Below, piece after piece: positions 6,060 through 13,307 of a stretch of 15,034 nucleotides of DNA. How positions within the stretch are numbered: position 1 is the first letter of the stretch; every line of letters starts with the position of its first letter. The DNA is from an uncultured bacterium (GTDB taxonomy: Bacteria; Actinomycetota; Coriobacteriia; Coriobacteriales; Coriobacteriaceae). Made by a program: the position numbers and the translations under genes. The notes below the pieces were generated by a model that had not been told where the DNA came from, searched no databases, and saw only the letters and a list, made by a program, of their open reading frames with translations. The stretch is taken from contig CAJMMA010000045.1 in the NCBI GenBank assembly GCA_905214435.1, positions 1 to 15,034 of the forward strand. The letters run 5' to 3'.

Positions 6060-7082
6060 ATGGCTGACGAGCACGAAACAGAAAGCCAGGCATGGGCAAT
6101 TGAGGCTGCCGCGGCAGAGGCGGCATCGCGAGCTGCCGAGGAGGTGCATCGTCCTCCCGTGGTGCCGATGGAGCGCGTGGTTGATCGCACCGATATTGAG
6201 CGCGGCGAGCGTGCCGGCCAAAAGCGCAGCCAGGAGCCGGGCTTCCCGCGCTTTTTCGCCGAGCTCAATCTGGGCCTGATTCTTACGGCCTTTGCCATCG
6301 TTGCGTTTAAAACCCCTAATCACTTTGCTTTTGGCGGCACCTCGGGCGTGTCGGTCATTCTGTCCACGCTGTTCCCGACCCTGCCCGTCGGCGTCTTTAT
6401 GTGGATTATCAACGCGGTTCTCGTCGTTTTGGGCTTTATCTTTTTGGAGCGCAAGGCAATCCTGTGGAGCGTCTTCGCCTCGTTTGCGCTGTCCGCCTAT
6501 GTTTCGTTTTTTGAGCTCTTTATTCCGACTGATGTTTCGATGACGGGCGATATGTGGCTCGACCTGTGCTTTGCCGTGATACTGCCGGCGCTCGGCAGCG
6601 CCATCGTCTTTGATATTGGCGCCTCGACGGGCGGCACAGACATCCTCGCCATGATCCTCAAGCGCCGCACCACGCTCGAGATTGGCCGCGCGCTGCTGTT
6701 GGTTGATATCGGCATCGTGGCCATCGCGGCCTTTTTGTATGGTCCGCGTGTCGGCCTGTATTGCGTGCTCGGCCTGTTTGCCAAGACGCTCGTGGTCGAC
6801 AAGGCCATCGAGAGCATTCACCTTCGTAAGGTCTGCACGGTCATTTGTTCCGAGCCCCTTAAGGTCGAGGAGTTTATCGTCAAGCATCTCAACCGTACGG
6901 CGACCATCAGTCGCGGCTACGGTGCCTTCTCGGGCAAGTGCGTGACGGTGATCATGAGCGTGCTGAGCCGTCGCGAGGCCGTGCAGCTGCGCCGCTATGC
7001 GCGCGAAGTCGATCCGGGTGCCTTTATCACGATTGTCGACAGTTCCGAGATCGTCGGCAAGGGTTTCCGCGGTACGAACTAG
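6060..7082 (+). CDS. YitT family membrane protein (DUF2179 C-terminal domain)
   Basis: The 340-residue protein has the two-domain YitT layout. The membrane domain spans about 65-250, with segments near 70-84, 92-103, 110-128, 133-152, 168-185, 209-227 and 231-246, and includes FGGTSGVSVIL (91-101) and the typical FDIGASTGGTDILAMIL (184-200). The soluble DUF2179 domain follows from about 255 (VCTVICSEPLKVEEFIVKHL), with TISRGYGAFSGK and the terminal TIVDSSEIVGKGF. The function of the family is unknown; it is often annotated as a putative transporter or membrane regulator. An extra N-terminal tail of about 60 residues, rich in Ala, Glu and Arg, is absent from most members (about 280 residues). 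GAGGGG lies eight bases before ATG 6060. The gene appears monocistronic. Confidence 0.9.
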   Translation: MADEHETESQAWAIEAAAAEAASRAAEEVHRPPVVPMERVVDRTDIERGERAGQKRSQEPGFPRFFAELNLGLILTAFAIVAFKTPNHFAFGGTSGVSVILSTLFPTLPVGVFMWIINAVLVVLGFIFLERKAILWSVFASFALSAYVSFFELFIPTDVSMTGDMWLDLCFAVILPALGSAIVFDIGASTGGTDILAMILKRRTTLEIGRALLLVDIGIVAIAAFLYGPRVGLYCVLGLFAKTLVVDKAIESIHLRKVCTVICSEPLKVEEFIVKHLNRTATISRGYGAFSGKCVTVIMSVLSRREAVQLRRYAREVDPGAFITIVDSSEIVGKGFRGTN

Positions 7083-7140
7083 CGCGAACGCATTCAACGA
7101 ACCGCCTGCTGGCGCCGTGTACCTTGCAAATCGGTCATCT

Positions 7141-7171
7141 TTGAGTATTTGAACTCACATTGGGTGATAAT
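7141..7171 (+). promoter_or_regulatory. Candidate promoter of the zinc-ribbon DUF4013-like gene
   Basis: TTGAGT (7141-7146) and GATAAT (7166-7171) are separated by 19 bases, and the predicted transcript start falls about 55 bases before ATG 7233. The -35 half also belongs to a short inverted repeat, TGAGT-N6-ACTCA (7142-7157). The spacing is longer than ideal. This is a motif match only. Confidence 0.3.
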
Positions 7172-7232
7172 GATGCCAAAGACATCGTTTGCGATCCAGG
7201 TGACTCGCTCAAGATACGAAGGGATGATTTCG

Positions 7233-8549
7233 ATGTTCTGCTCGCAGTGTGGCGCCCCCATGGGCGATAACGACAAGTTCTGCGGCGTGTGCGGTGCCCC
7301 CAATGCCGGCGCTGCAGCCTCCGCCCCTCAGGGTCAGCCTCAGCCTCAGCAGTTTGTTCCGCAACCGCCCGTGGCGAATGCGCCAAAGGGCTGCACGGCT
7401 CAGGCGTTCCAAGATATGACAAAGACTCCGGGCGTGCTTCAGCGTGTATGCCAAATCGCGTTTTTGCCGGCGCTGATTTGCGTTGTGTCGGTGCTCGTGT
7501 TGTTTATTCCCGTTATTGGCGGCATTGCGGCTGCCATCGGCTTTTTGGCAGCTTGCATTGCGAGCGTGTGCGGTTCCGGCTTTGGTATTGAGTGGGGACG
7601 TGATCTTTCGCTCAAGGTCGATGACGGCATGGACCGTCCACTCATGCGCTCCACGTCGTTTGGTCTCGGAGTCTTTTCGAGCGTCATCTCGGTGGTGCTC
7701 GAGGTTATCGCTGCCATTCCCGTTATCGGTGTAGTGCTTTCGCTGGTGGAGGGCGTGGTAATTGGCGCCGCGGGCTCGTATTCTTATTACGGCTCCTATG
7801 CACTCGAGGCAGCGCTGTTCGGTTCGCTCGGCCTGCTTGTCCTGGCTCTGATTGCCTCGGCGATTCTGGGTGTCTTCTTTAAGATGTTCGCCGACATCGC
7901 CGTGATGCACTTTGCGGTGACCGGTCGCGTCGAGAGCGCGTTTTCGCTCGATAAGGTTTGGGCGGCCTTTAAGCACAACAAGACCAAGCTGTTCTGTGCT
8001 TCGTTCCTTCCCGAGTTTTTGACGGGCCTGGTTTCCAACGCCATTACGTGGATCTTGACAGCTGTCTTTGGTGCCATCGCCGGAATTGGCGCGTACGGCT
8101 ATTACTATCGCCCCACGGGTATCGAGGCGATTGTTACCGCCGGTGGTGTCACGCTCGTATTGTTCCTGGTGCTGATTGCATTCGTCACGGTGTTCCTTAC
8201 GGTCTTTGGCAAGATGCTCAAGCACCGTGCCGTTGGCTATTGGGCTGCACGTTATGCAAGCGAATGGGCCGATGAGGACAAGGACGACGTTTTGACTTTT
8301 GTGCTCCCGGGTGAGAAGAAGCCTGCTCCTGCGGGATTCAATCCCACGGCAGCCACTGGTGCTGCGCCTGCCCCGGCACCCGCGCCTGCACCTGCCCCGG
8401 CACCCGCGCCTGCCCCTGCCCCGGCACCTGCTCCTGTCCCCGCACCGGCGTCCGAGGCGACGCCTGCGGAGCCCGATTGGGATGCCGTTGCCACGCCGGC
8501 GGATGAGCCGGGCGATAATCCTGCTGCCGAAAACAATCAAACCGAATAG
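7233..8549 (+). CDS. Zinc-ribbon membrane protein with DUF4013-like domain and Pro-Ala tail
   Basis: The protein starts MFCSQCG and carries a four-cysteine zinc ribbon (Cys3, Cys6, Cys17, Cys20), a Gln/Pro-rich linker (about 27-55), a membrane domain (about 72-335) and a long Pro-Ala tail. Hydrophobic segments lie near 74-110, 144-180, 193-222, 256-290 and 302-325. GRDLSLKVDD after the first hairpin of helices, and GRVESAFSLDKVWAAFKHNK (231-250), resemble DUF4013 proteins, whose role is unknown. Residues 378-401 are strictly alternating Ala-Pro, and the last 30 are acidic. The frame is open upstream, but the start fits ATG 7233: GAAGGG is nine bases before it, and the N terminus then matches the gene at 8745. 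ATG 7224 is an alternative adding three residues. A terminator follows. The zinc ribbon is certain; the DUF4013 assignment is moderate. Confidence 0.8.
   Translation: MFCSQCGAPMGDNDKFCGVCGAPNAGAAASAPQGQPQPQQFVPQPPVANAPKGCTAQAFQDMTKTPGVLQRVCQIAFLPALICVVSVLVLFIPVIGGIAAAIGFLAACIASVCGSGFGIEWGRDLSLKVDDGMDRPLMRSTSFGLGVFSSVISVVLEVIAAIPVIGVVLSLVEGVVIGAAGSYSYYGSYALEAALFGSLGLLVLALIASAILGVFFKMFADIAVMHFAVTGRVESAFSLDKVWAAFKHNKTKLFCASFLPEFLTGLVSNAITWILTAVFGAIAGIGAYGYYYRPTGIEAIVTAGGVTLVLFLVLIAFVTVFLTVFGKMLKHRAVGYWAARYASEWADEDKDDVLTFVLPGEKKPAPAGFNPTAATGAAPAPAPAPAPAPAPAPAPAPAPAPVPAPASEATPAEPDWDAVATPADEPGDNPAAENNQTE
8367..8438 (+). repeat. Three tandem 24-bp units encoding Pro-Ala repeats
   Basis: Units 8367-8390 and 8391-8414 differ at one base, and 8415-8438 is a diverged third copy. 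Each encodes eight residues of alternating Pro and Ala. Gain or loss of a unit would keep the reading frame, so tail length may vary between strains. Confidence 0.8.
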
Positions 8550-8557
8550 CCGGTCGA

Positions 8558-8592
8558 GGCGCCCTGGGCAACTGAGCCCGGGGTGCCTTTTT
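8558..8592 (+). terminator. Factor-independent terminator after the DUF4013-like gene
   Basis: GGCGCCCTGGGC (8558-8569) pairs with GCCCGGGGTGCC (8576-8587) with two wobble pairs around a six-base loop, followed by TTTTT. It is a textbook terminator eight bases after the stop codon. Confidence 0.92.
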
Positions 8593-8657
8593 CTACTGCG
8601 AAAGCAAGAAAATGCCTGGGAAAACGGTTGCAGCAAAATTTCTCGGAAATTGGTCAA

Positions 8658-8669
8658 TGTTGCGCAACA
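8658..8669. promoter_or_regulatory. Perfect 12-bp palindrome TGTTGCGCAACA, possible operator
   Basis: The palindrome lies 76 bases before the DUF4234 gene in the only non-coding stretch that could hold its promoter. Its self-complementary form suits a dimeric DNA-binding regulator. No convincing -35/-10 pair was found beside it. Confidence 0.3.
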
Positions 8670-8710
8670 ACGTCGCGGCTATTGTTGAGAACGTAGACGT
8701 GTAAGGTTTG

Positions 8711-8727
8711 AAGGCGTGCGACGCCTT
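8711..8727 (+). promoter_or_regulatory. Leader hairpin just 5' of the DUF4234 ribosome binding site
   Basis: AAGGCGT (8711-8717) pairs perfectly with ACGCCTT (8721-8727) around GCG. The ribosome binding site AGGAG begins seven bases later at 8734. No T-run follows, so it is not a terminator. Confidence 0.4.
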
Positions 8728-8744
8728 AGGAAAAGGAGAGGCTC

Positions 8745-9353
8745 ATGTTCTGTCCCACTTGTGGTTCTCCCATTTCGGATGATGCCAAATTCTGCCCTGT
8801 TTGCGGATCCGCCGTTGGTGCCGCTTCTGCCGCTGCGGCCCCGCAGCCCCAGCCCGCTCCGGCCCAGGCTATTCAGCCCGCGCCCCAGCCTCAGCAGCAG
8901 TACACCGGTCAATACGCCCAACAGTCCGCATCCGCTCCGATGGGCTATGGCCCCATTAAGGCTGACCGCAGCCTGATCGGCTGGCTGCTGCTCTCTCTTG
9001 TGACCTGCGGTATCTATTCGTTCTACTTCCTGTATTGCTTGGCACGCGACGTCAACACGTTGTGTCAGGATGACGGCGATTACACGCCGGGTCTGGCGGA
9101 ATTCATCCTTCTATCGTTTGTGACCTGCGGCTTCTACGCGTACTACTGGTATTACAAGATTGGCAACCGCCTGCAGGCCAACGCTCCTCGCTACGGCCTG
9201 GTGTTCCAGGAAAACGGCACCACCGTTCTTCTGTGGCAGATCTTCGGCGCGCTCCTGTGCGGCCTTGGTCCCATCTTCGCTATGAACATCGTCATCAATA
9301 ATACCAATGCCATGGCAACGGCTTACAACACTCGCCTTGGCGCTCGTGCCTAA
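8745..9353 (+). CDS. Zinc-ribbon DUF4234 membrane protein
   Basis: The 202-residue protein begins with a four-cysteine zinc ribbon, MFCPTCG with Cys3, Cys6, Cys17 and Cys20, nearly the same as in the gene at 7233. A Gln/Pro/Ala-rich linker (about 27-70) follows. The DUF4234 domain is at about 76-150: RSLIGWLLLSLVTCGIYSFY, a polar loop with LCQDDGDYTPGLAEFILLS, then VTCGFYAYYWYYKIGNRLQ. The repeated L(S)xVTCGxY motif in the two helices is characteristic. A further hydrophobic region lies at about 161-185. The function of DUF4234 is unknown; its two-helix, cysteine-bearing layout recalls CD225/dispanin proteins, but only in outline. ATG 8745 follows AGGAG by six bases. The DUF2752 gene starts 13 bases after the stop, so the two are probably co-transcribed. 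Confidence 0.88.
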   Translation: MFCPTCGSPISDDAKFCPVCGSAVGAASAAAAPQPQPAPAQAIQPAPQPQQQYTGQYAQQSASAPMGYGPIKADRSLIGWLLLSLVTCGIYSFYFLYCLARDVNTLCQDDGDYTPGLAEFILLSFVTCGFYAYYWYYKIGNRLQANAPRYGLVFQENGTTVLLWQIFGALLCGLGPIFAMNIVINNTNAMATAYNTRLGARA

Positions 9354-9366
9354 CAATAAGGGCGGC

Positions 9367-9843
9367 GTGAACAGCTCCCAGGGACATAGGGGCACGGCAG
9401 AGCTCCTTCGCCGCGCCCTTTTTTGCACCGGCGCGCTCTTTGTCGCCTGGCTCGCGCTCTACCTGCTCGACATTGGCTGCATTTTTCGATTGATGACGGG
9501 CATTCCTTGTCCGGGATGCGGCATGACGAGGGCGTGGCTGGCGGCGCTGCGCCTCGATTATGCGGCTGCCTTTGCCTACCATCCGCTGTTTTGGGTGGTG
9601 CCGATTGCGTTTGTGCTCGCGTTCGTGCGCGAGGAGGTGGCATCGAGCAAGCTAAAGCGTGGTATCGACATTGCGGTCACCGTGTTGTGCGTGCTGGTCG
9701 TCGTCGTATGGATCGTGCGCCTCATCAATCCGGCAGATGCCGGTCTGCTCTTTGGCGGCTATGCGCCCGCCGGAGTTCCCGACGATATCATCCACCTCGA
9801 ACCCCCACGCTGGCTCACCATCCTTCGCTCTTACCTGGCGTGA
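9367..9843 (+). CDS. DUF2752 membrane protein
   Basis: The family signature CPGCGMTRAWLAALRLDYAA occupies residues 48-67, with Cys48 and Cys51 and a following helix containing YHPLFW. There are three membrane segments (about 18-40, 71-87 and 100-120) and a short Pro-rich C-terminal tail. At 158 residues the protein is within the family range. The start is taken as GTG 9367, 13 bases after the DUF4234 stop; AAGGG lies four bases before it, which is tight, so the exact start is uncertain and the frame is open back to 9307 inside the upstream gene. DUF2752 has no known activity but is often found near small zinc-ribbon or CD225-like membrane proteins, as here. A large stem-loop follows at 9876. 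Confidence 0.88.
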   Translation: MNSSQGHRGTAELLRRALFCTGALFVAWLALYLLDIGCIFRLMTGIPCPGCGMTRAWLAALRLDYAAAFAYHPLFWVVPIAFVLAFVREEVASSKLKRGIDIAVTVLCVLVVVVWIVRLINPADAGLLFGGYAPAGVPDDIIHLEPPRWLTILRSYLA

Positions 9844-9875
9844 CGGAGGACGCGCTAGAAAAACGGTCGACACAT

Positions 9876-9914
9876 AAGCGGGGGCGAACGTTGAGATAAC
9901 GTCCGCCCCCGCTT
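9876..9914. terminator. Bidirectional stem-loop between convergent genes
   Basis: Bases 9876-9892 pair with 9898-9914, a 17-bp stem with a single mismatch and a five-base loop (GAGAT), rich in G on the left arm and C on the right. It is followed by TTTGCTTT on the + strand. It lies between the DUF2752 gene (+) and the M20 gene (-) and probably ends both transcripts; the T-run is weaker on the - strand. Confidence 0.82.
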
Positions 9915-9949
9915 TGCTTTAGCCAGGCTGTTATGGATGGGCGTGACGG

Positions 9950-11413
9950 CTACTCGTCGCGCTTTTCCTCGTGGCGAGCGGCAGCCCGCGCATCGTGGAT
10001 GCCCTTGATTGCAGCATGGCGGGCGGTGCGAGCATCGTGCATGGCGTCGCGCGCCTCAGCGGCCGTGGCCTTGGCAGAGCGCAGCTTGGCGGCCAAGTCG
10101 GGGTTGGTTTCGGCGACCGCGGTAATCGCGGGGCCGTCGAGCTCCTCTTGCGTGGGCTCGGCCAAAAAGTCGATAGCATACTGGGCTGCCACCATGGAGC
10201 CCTTGGCCAGCACGCTCTCGTCGATCTTGTAAAAGCAGGAATGTTGGGCGTACGTGGCGCCAATCTTGGGGTTGCGCGTACCTACAAAGGCGAGCACGCC
10301 CGGTACGCGGCGCAGGTACTCCGAAAAATCCTCGCCCGAAAGCGTGCCACGATAATGGCCTTGGCCGGCGGGGCCCAGACACTTAATTACAGCCTGACGG
10401 CAGCGCTCGCTCGAGCCCGCGTCGTTTTCGACCTTGTAGTTGGCGATGGTGTAGTCGGTGAGCTCTGCCTCGGCGCCCAAGGCGGCCGCAGTATGCTCCA
10501 CGATGCGGCGCATAAGCTCCGGCATTTCCTCGTGGGTCGAATCGCCGTAGGTGCGCACCGTGCCGGCGAGGTAGGCCGTGCCGGCGATAACGTTGCGCGC
10601 GGTGCCGCCATGCAGCTCGCCGACGGTGATGACGGCCGGCTCGTAGGGGCTGATTTCGCGCGAGACGATGGTCTGCAGGGCATTGACGATCTCGGCGGCA
10701 ACCATGACGGCGTCGTGGCCGCGCTGGGGCATGGCGCCGTGGCACGAGGTGCCGCGGACATCGATGCGGAACCAGTCGGTATTGGCCATGCGCGGGCCGG
10801 GCTCGCAGCTTACGGTGCCGGCGTCGACCTCGCTCCAGATGTGCGCGGCGTAGGCGCCGTCGACGCCGTCGAGCACACCCGTGCCGATCATGAGTTTGGC
10901 GCCCTGGCCGTTTTCCTCACTGGGCTGGAAGACGATGCGGACCTCGCCGTGGATGTCGTCGGTCATATGGCGCAGGATCTGCAGCGTGCCGAGCATCATG
11001 GCGATGTGGCAGTCGTGGCCGCAGGCGTGCATGCAGCCCTCGTTGACACTGGCGAATTCCTCGCCGGTCTGCTCGGTGACGGGCAGGGCGTCAATATCCG
11101 CGCGCAGCAGTATGCGGCGGCGCGGCGTGCCGTCCTCGCGATAGGCGTCGGGTGCGGTGCCGCGAAGGGTCGCCACCAGGCCCGTCTTAAGGGGGCGCTC
11201 GTAGGGGATATTCATGGCGTCGAGCTGGTTGGCGATGTCGGAGGTCGTGCGCTCTTCGGCGAGGCTCAGCTCCGGGTGCTTATGGAAGTGCCGGCGCTGC
11301 TTAATGATGTAGGGTTCAAACTCGGCGGCGATATCTTGGATGGCTGCGGTGACATCGTCAGCCGCGCGAGTCTCGGTCGCCGCCATAATCTGCTGTGCCT
11401 TGGTCTTCGTCAT
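9950..11413 (-). CDS. M20-family metallopeptidase / amidohydrolase (M20D type)
   Basis: The enzyme should hydrolyse an amide bond of an N-acyl or N-aroyl amino acid or related small substrate in the cytoplasm, using two metal ions. Motifs in order are RRHFHKHPELS (40-50), LLRADIDALPVTE (102-114), MHACGHDCH (128-136, with Cys131 and His133), QPSEENGQGA (163-172, Glu166/167), AHIWSE (190-195, His191) and QHSCFY with His391. This pattern fits the M20D group (hippurate, IAA-amino acid or N-acetyl-diaminopimelate hydrolases); the substrate cannot be assigned. The product has 487 residues against a usual 380-430. The excess is an Ala/Arg/Asp-rich helical tail at about 425-487 with recurring DA-AR steps. 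The start is the ATG whose complement is at 11411-11413, ten bases after AAGGAG. It is divergent from the amidohydrolase at 11582. Confidence 0.9.
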   Translation of the reverse strand: MTKTKAQQIMAATETRAADDVTAAIQDIAAEFEPYIIKQRRHFHKHPELSLAEERTTSDIANQLDAMNIPYERPLKTGLVATLRGTAPDAYREDGTPRRRILLRADIDALPVTEQTGEEFASVNEGCMHACGHDCHIAMMLGTLQILRHMTDDIHGEVRIVFQPSEENGQGAKLMIGTGVLDGVDGAYAAHIWSEVDAGTVSCEPGPRMANTDWFRIDVRGTSCHGAMPQRGHDAVMVAAEIVNALQTIVSREISPYEPAVITVGELHGGTARNVIAGTAYLAGTVRTYGDSTHEEMPELMRRIVEHTAAALGAEAELTDYTIANYKVENDAGSSERCRQAVIKCLGPAGQGHYRGTLSGEDFSEYLRRVPGVLAFVGTRNPKIGATYAQHSCFYKIDESVLAKGSMVAAQYAIDFLAEPTQEELDGPAITAVAETNPDLAAKLRSAKATAAEARDAMHDARTARHAAIKGIHDARAAARHEEKRDE

Positions 11414-11581
11414 GATCGATTTGCTCCTTGCTGGGTTGATCGCAAAATCGTACAGGCACTTTCCAGTATGCCACCTGCCGCTAGGGCTGGTAAAGTTGCC
11501 GTTTGCCGCTTGGGGTTTTGTTACAAGGGCGGGGGAGTACACTCGGGGGTGTTGAATTTCCTGCCAGAGATGGGGATGCCC
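11414..11581. promoter_or_regulatory. Shared divergent promoter region of the two hydrolases
   Basis: This 168-bp gap holds the upstream signals of both neighbouring genes. On the + strand a TG-T-TACAAG element at 11519-11527 could be an extended -10, with the poorly spaced repeats TTGCCG at 11496 and 11503. On the - strand TACGAT (complement of 11447-11452) is a weak -10 candidate. No clear operator was found. The individual boxes are tentative; the regulatory role follows from the divergent layout. Confidence 0.45.
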
Positions 11582-13219
11582 ATGCAACATATCGATCGGA
11601 TTATCCGCTCCAAGAACGTCTTTACCGCGCAAGACGGCATCGATTCCGCCCGCGAGCTGGCGATTGCCATCGCAGGCGACCGTATCGTCGCAGTCGGTGC
11701 GCCCGATGACGTGATTGCCGCCGCTCCCGCCGCCACGCCGGTTCTCGACTACGGCGAGCAGTTTGTCTGCCCCGGTTTCCATGACGCTCATCTGCACTTC
11801 TTCCATACCTCGGTTGGCTCCTCGCCGTACATGCTCATGGATATGGGCACGTCCGAGGCGGCGCTGGTGCAGCACGCGCTCGAGTTTTCCCAGGACCTGC
11901 CCGATGACGCCTGGGTTGTGACGCAAGGCTGGCGCGACTACCGTTGGGACCCGCCCGAGCATCCTACCAAGGCGTCGCTCGATGCGGCATTCCCCGATCG
12001 TCCCTGCGTTATGTACTCGGGCGACGGGCACACGCTGTGGCTCAACAGCCGCGCACTCGAGGCGCTCGGCGTCACGCGCGACAGCGAGCCGCCAGCGGGC
12101 GGTAGCTACGACAAAGACGCAAACGGCGAACTCACGGGCATTGCTCACGAAGCGGCTGCCATGCAGCTGCTGCCGCGCTGTCTTGAGTGGCTGGGCGAAG
12201 ATCGCATCGCAAGCGCTTACGCCGATCAAATGAGGCGCATGGCCGAGCAGGGTATTACCTCGATCTGCGATATGTCGCTCATGCCCATGCCGGGCTGCGA
12301 TTTTATCCGCGACGATGTCTACGGCAAACTGCAGACGGCCGGCAAGCTGGGCATTCGTGCCCATCTGTTCCCCACGCTGCTGGATGACCAGTCGCGTCTA
12401 GAAGAGCTCCAGGTACGTTACGCGAACAACGCGCTGCTTTCGGCGCCAGGTTTTAAGCAGTTCTTCGACGGCGTGTCGAGCGAACACACGGCATATCTCA
12501 CTGAGCCCTATACCAATCCGCGCTTCCCGGGCGACCAGGGCCGTCTGACGGTCCCGGCCGAGCGCATGCGCAAGTTGGTTCTGGCGGCAGCCGAGCGTGG
12601 CCACACCGTGCGCATCCACGTTATCGGCGACGGTGCGATTCATGCCGCGCTGGATATCTTCGAGGAGGCAGCCGACCTGTACGGCCTGCCCCAGCACGGT
12701 CATAACACGCTCGAGCATCTGGAGAACCTTCTGCCCGAGGACATCGACCGCCTGCGCAAGCTCAACGTGGTTGCCTCGAGCCAGCCCTGCCATATCACGC
12801 TCGACCCGGGTGGTCCGGAGCGTGATCTGGGCCTGGAGCGCAGCCGCATCATGTGGCCGTTCGCAACCTATAAGCAGCGCGGCATTCGCCAAGCCTTCGG
12901 TACCGACAGCCCTATCACGCCCGTTACCAGCATGAACGTGCTCTACACGGCTATCACGCGCCAGGACCCCAAAAGCCACTGGCCCGAGGGCGGCTGGTTA
13001 CCGAGCGAGCGTATCGACGCGGCAACGGCCCTGCGCAACTACACCTTGGGAAGTGCCTATGCGGCAGGCGACGAGCAAAACCTCGGCAGCTTGGAGCCCG
13101 GCAAGTACGCCGACCTGGTAGTCCTAGACCAAAACCCGCTCACCATCGACCCCCAAGAGCTACAAGCTACCAAGGTTCAGGCCACCTACCTAGCCGGTAA
13201 CCTCATCTACGAGCGCTAA
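11582..13219 (+). CDS. YtcJ-type metal-dependent amidohydrolase
   Basis: The 545-residue protein is an amidohydrolase-superfamily enzyme of the YtcJ branch, which includes N-substituted formamide deformylase. Its natural substrate is unknown. Metal-site landmarks are CPGFHDAHLHFFH (63-75, His70 and His72), the lysine region FKQFFDG (291-297, Lys292), RIHVIGDGAI (344-353, His346), the EHLE histidine (His379) and FGTDSP (439-444, Asp442). N- and C-terminal beta-sandwich parts are indicated by AGDRIVAVG and GKYADLVVLDQNPL. The start is among three close in-frame ATGs (11570, 11576, 11582). I chose 11582 because GGGG lies six bases upstream; the others add two or four residues. The frame is open much further 5', but that part is antisense to the M20 gene. 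A perfect terminator follows at 13237. Confidence 0.92.
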   Translation: MQHIDRIIRSKNVFTAQDGIDSARELAIAIAGDRIVAVGAPDDVIAAAPAATPVLDYGEQFVCPGFHDAHLHFFHTSVGSSPYMLMDMGTSEAALVQHALEFSQDLPDDAWVVTQGWRDYRWDPPEHPTKASLDAAFPDRPCVMYSGDGHTLWLNSRALEALGVTRDSEPPAGGSYDKDANGELTGIAHEAAAMQLLPRCLEWLGEDRIASAYADQMRRMAEQGITSICDMSLMPMPGCDFIRDDVYGKLQTAGKLGIRAHLFPTLLDDQSRLEELQVRYANNALLSAPGFKQFFDGVSSEHTAYLTEPYTNPRFPGDQGRLTVPAERMRKLVLAAAERGHTVRIHVIGDGAIHAALDIFEEAADLYGLPQHGHNTLEHLENLLPEDIDRLRKLNVVASSQPCHITLDPGGPERDLGLERSRIMWPFATYKQRGIRQAFGTDSPITPVTSMNVLYTAITRQDPKSHWPEGGWLPSERIDAATALRNYTLGSAYAAGDEQNLGSLEPGKYADLVVLDQNPLTIDPQELQATKVQATYLAGNLIYER

Positions 13220-13236
13220 CCCCATACCCCACCCAT

Positions 13237-13273
13237 AAGGGGGCACGTTTCAGCAACGTGCCCCCTTCTTGTT
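13237..13273 (+). terminator. Factor-independent terminator after the amidohydrolase
   Basis: AAGGGGGCACGTT (13237-13249) pairs perfectly with AACGTGCCCCCTT (13255-13267) around TCAGC, followed by CTTGTT. It lies 17 bases after the stop codon. Confidence 0.9.
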
Positions 13274-13307
13274 CGCACCATCCGCATCGCCATTTTGCTG
13301 TACTGAC

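Noticed and set aside
6015..7097. A 360-codon open frame opposite the YitT gene.
   Set aside because: The YitT motifs on the + strand are unambiguous, and the antisense product is charged low-complexity sequence.
7140..7159. Possible HspR (HAIR-like) site, TTTGAGT-N6-ACTCACA.
   Set aside because: The spacer is 6 instead of 7 and the outer bases do not match CTTGAGT/ACTCAAG. The match reduces to a 5-bp inverted repeat.
8367..8438. Idea that the YebC-family protein in this window is needed to translate the Pro-Ala tract.
   Set aside because: Stalling factors act mainly on consecutive prolines. This tract alternates Ala and Pro, and the genes are 4 kb apart in separate units.
8367..8438. CRISPR-like direct repeats.
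   Set aside because: The units are contiguous without spacers and lie in frame inside a coding region.
7209..8657. A 482-codon open frame on the - strand opposite the zinc-ribbon DUF4013-like gene.
   Set aside because: Its product is rich in Arg, His and Gln without domains, and the + strand gene has a ribosome binding site, a zinc ribbon, membrane helices and a terminator.
9971..11569. A reading frame open for over 500 codons on the + strand, antisense to the M20 gene and in frame with the downstream amidohydrolase.
   Set aside because: The sense strand encodes a complete M20 enzyme with all metal motifs. The antisense translation is low-complexity and matches no family I know; GC-rich codon bias removes stops from this frame. 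A fusion protein is not credible.
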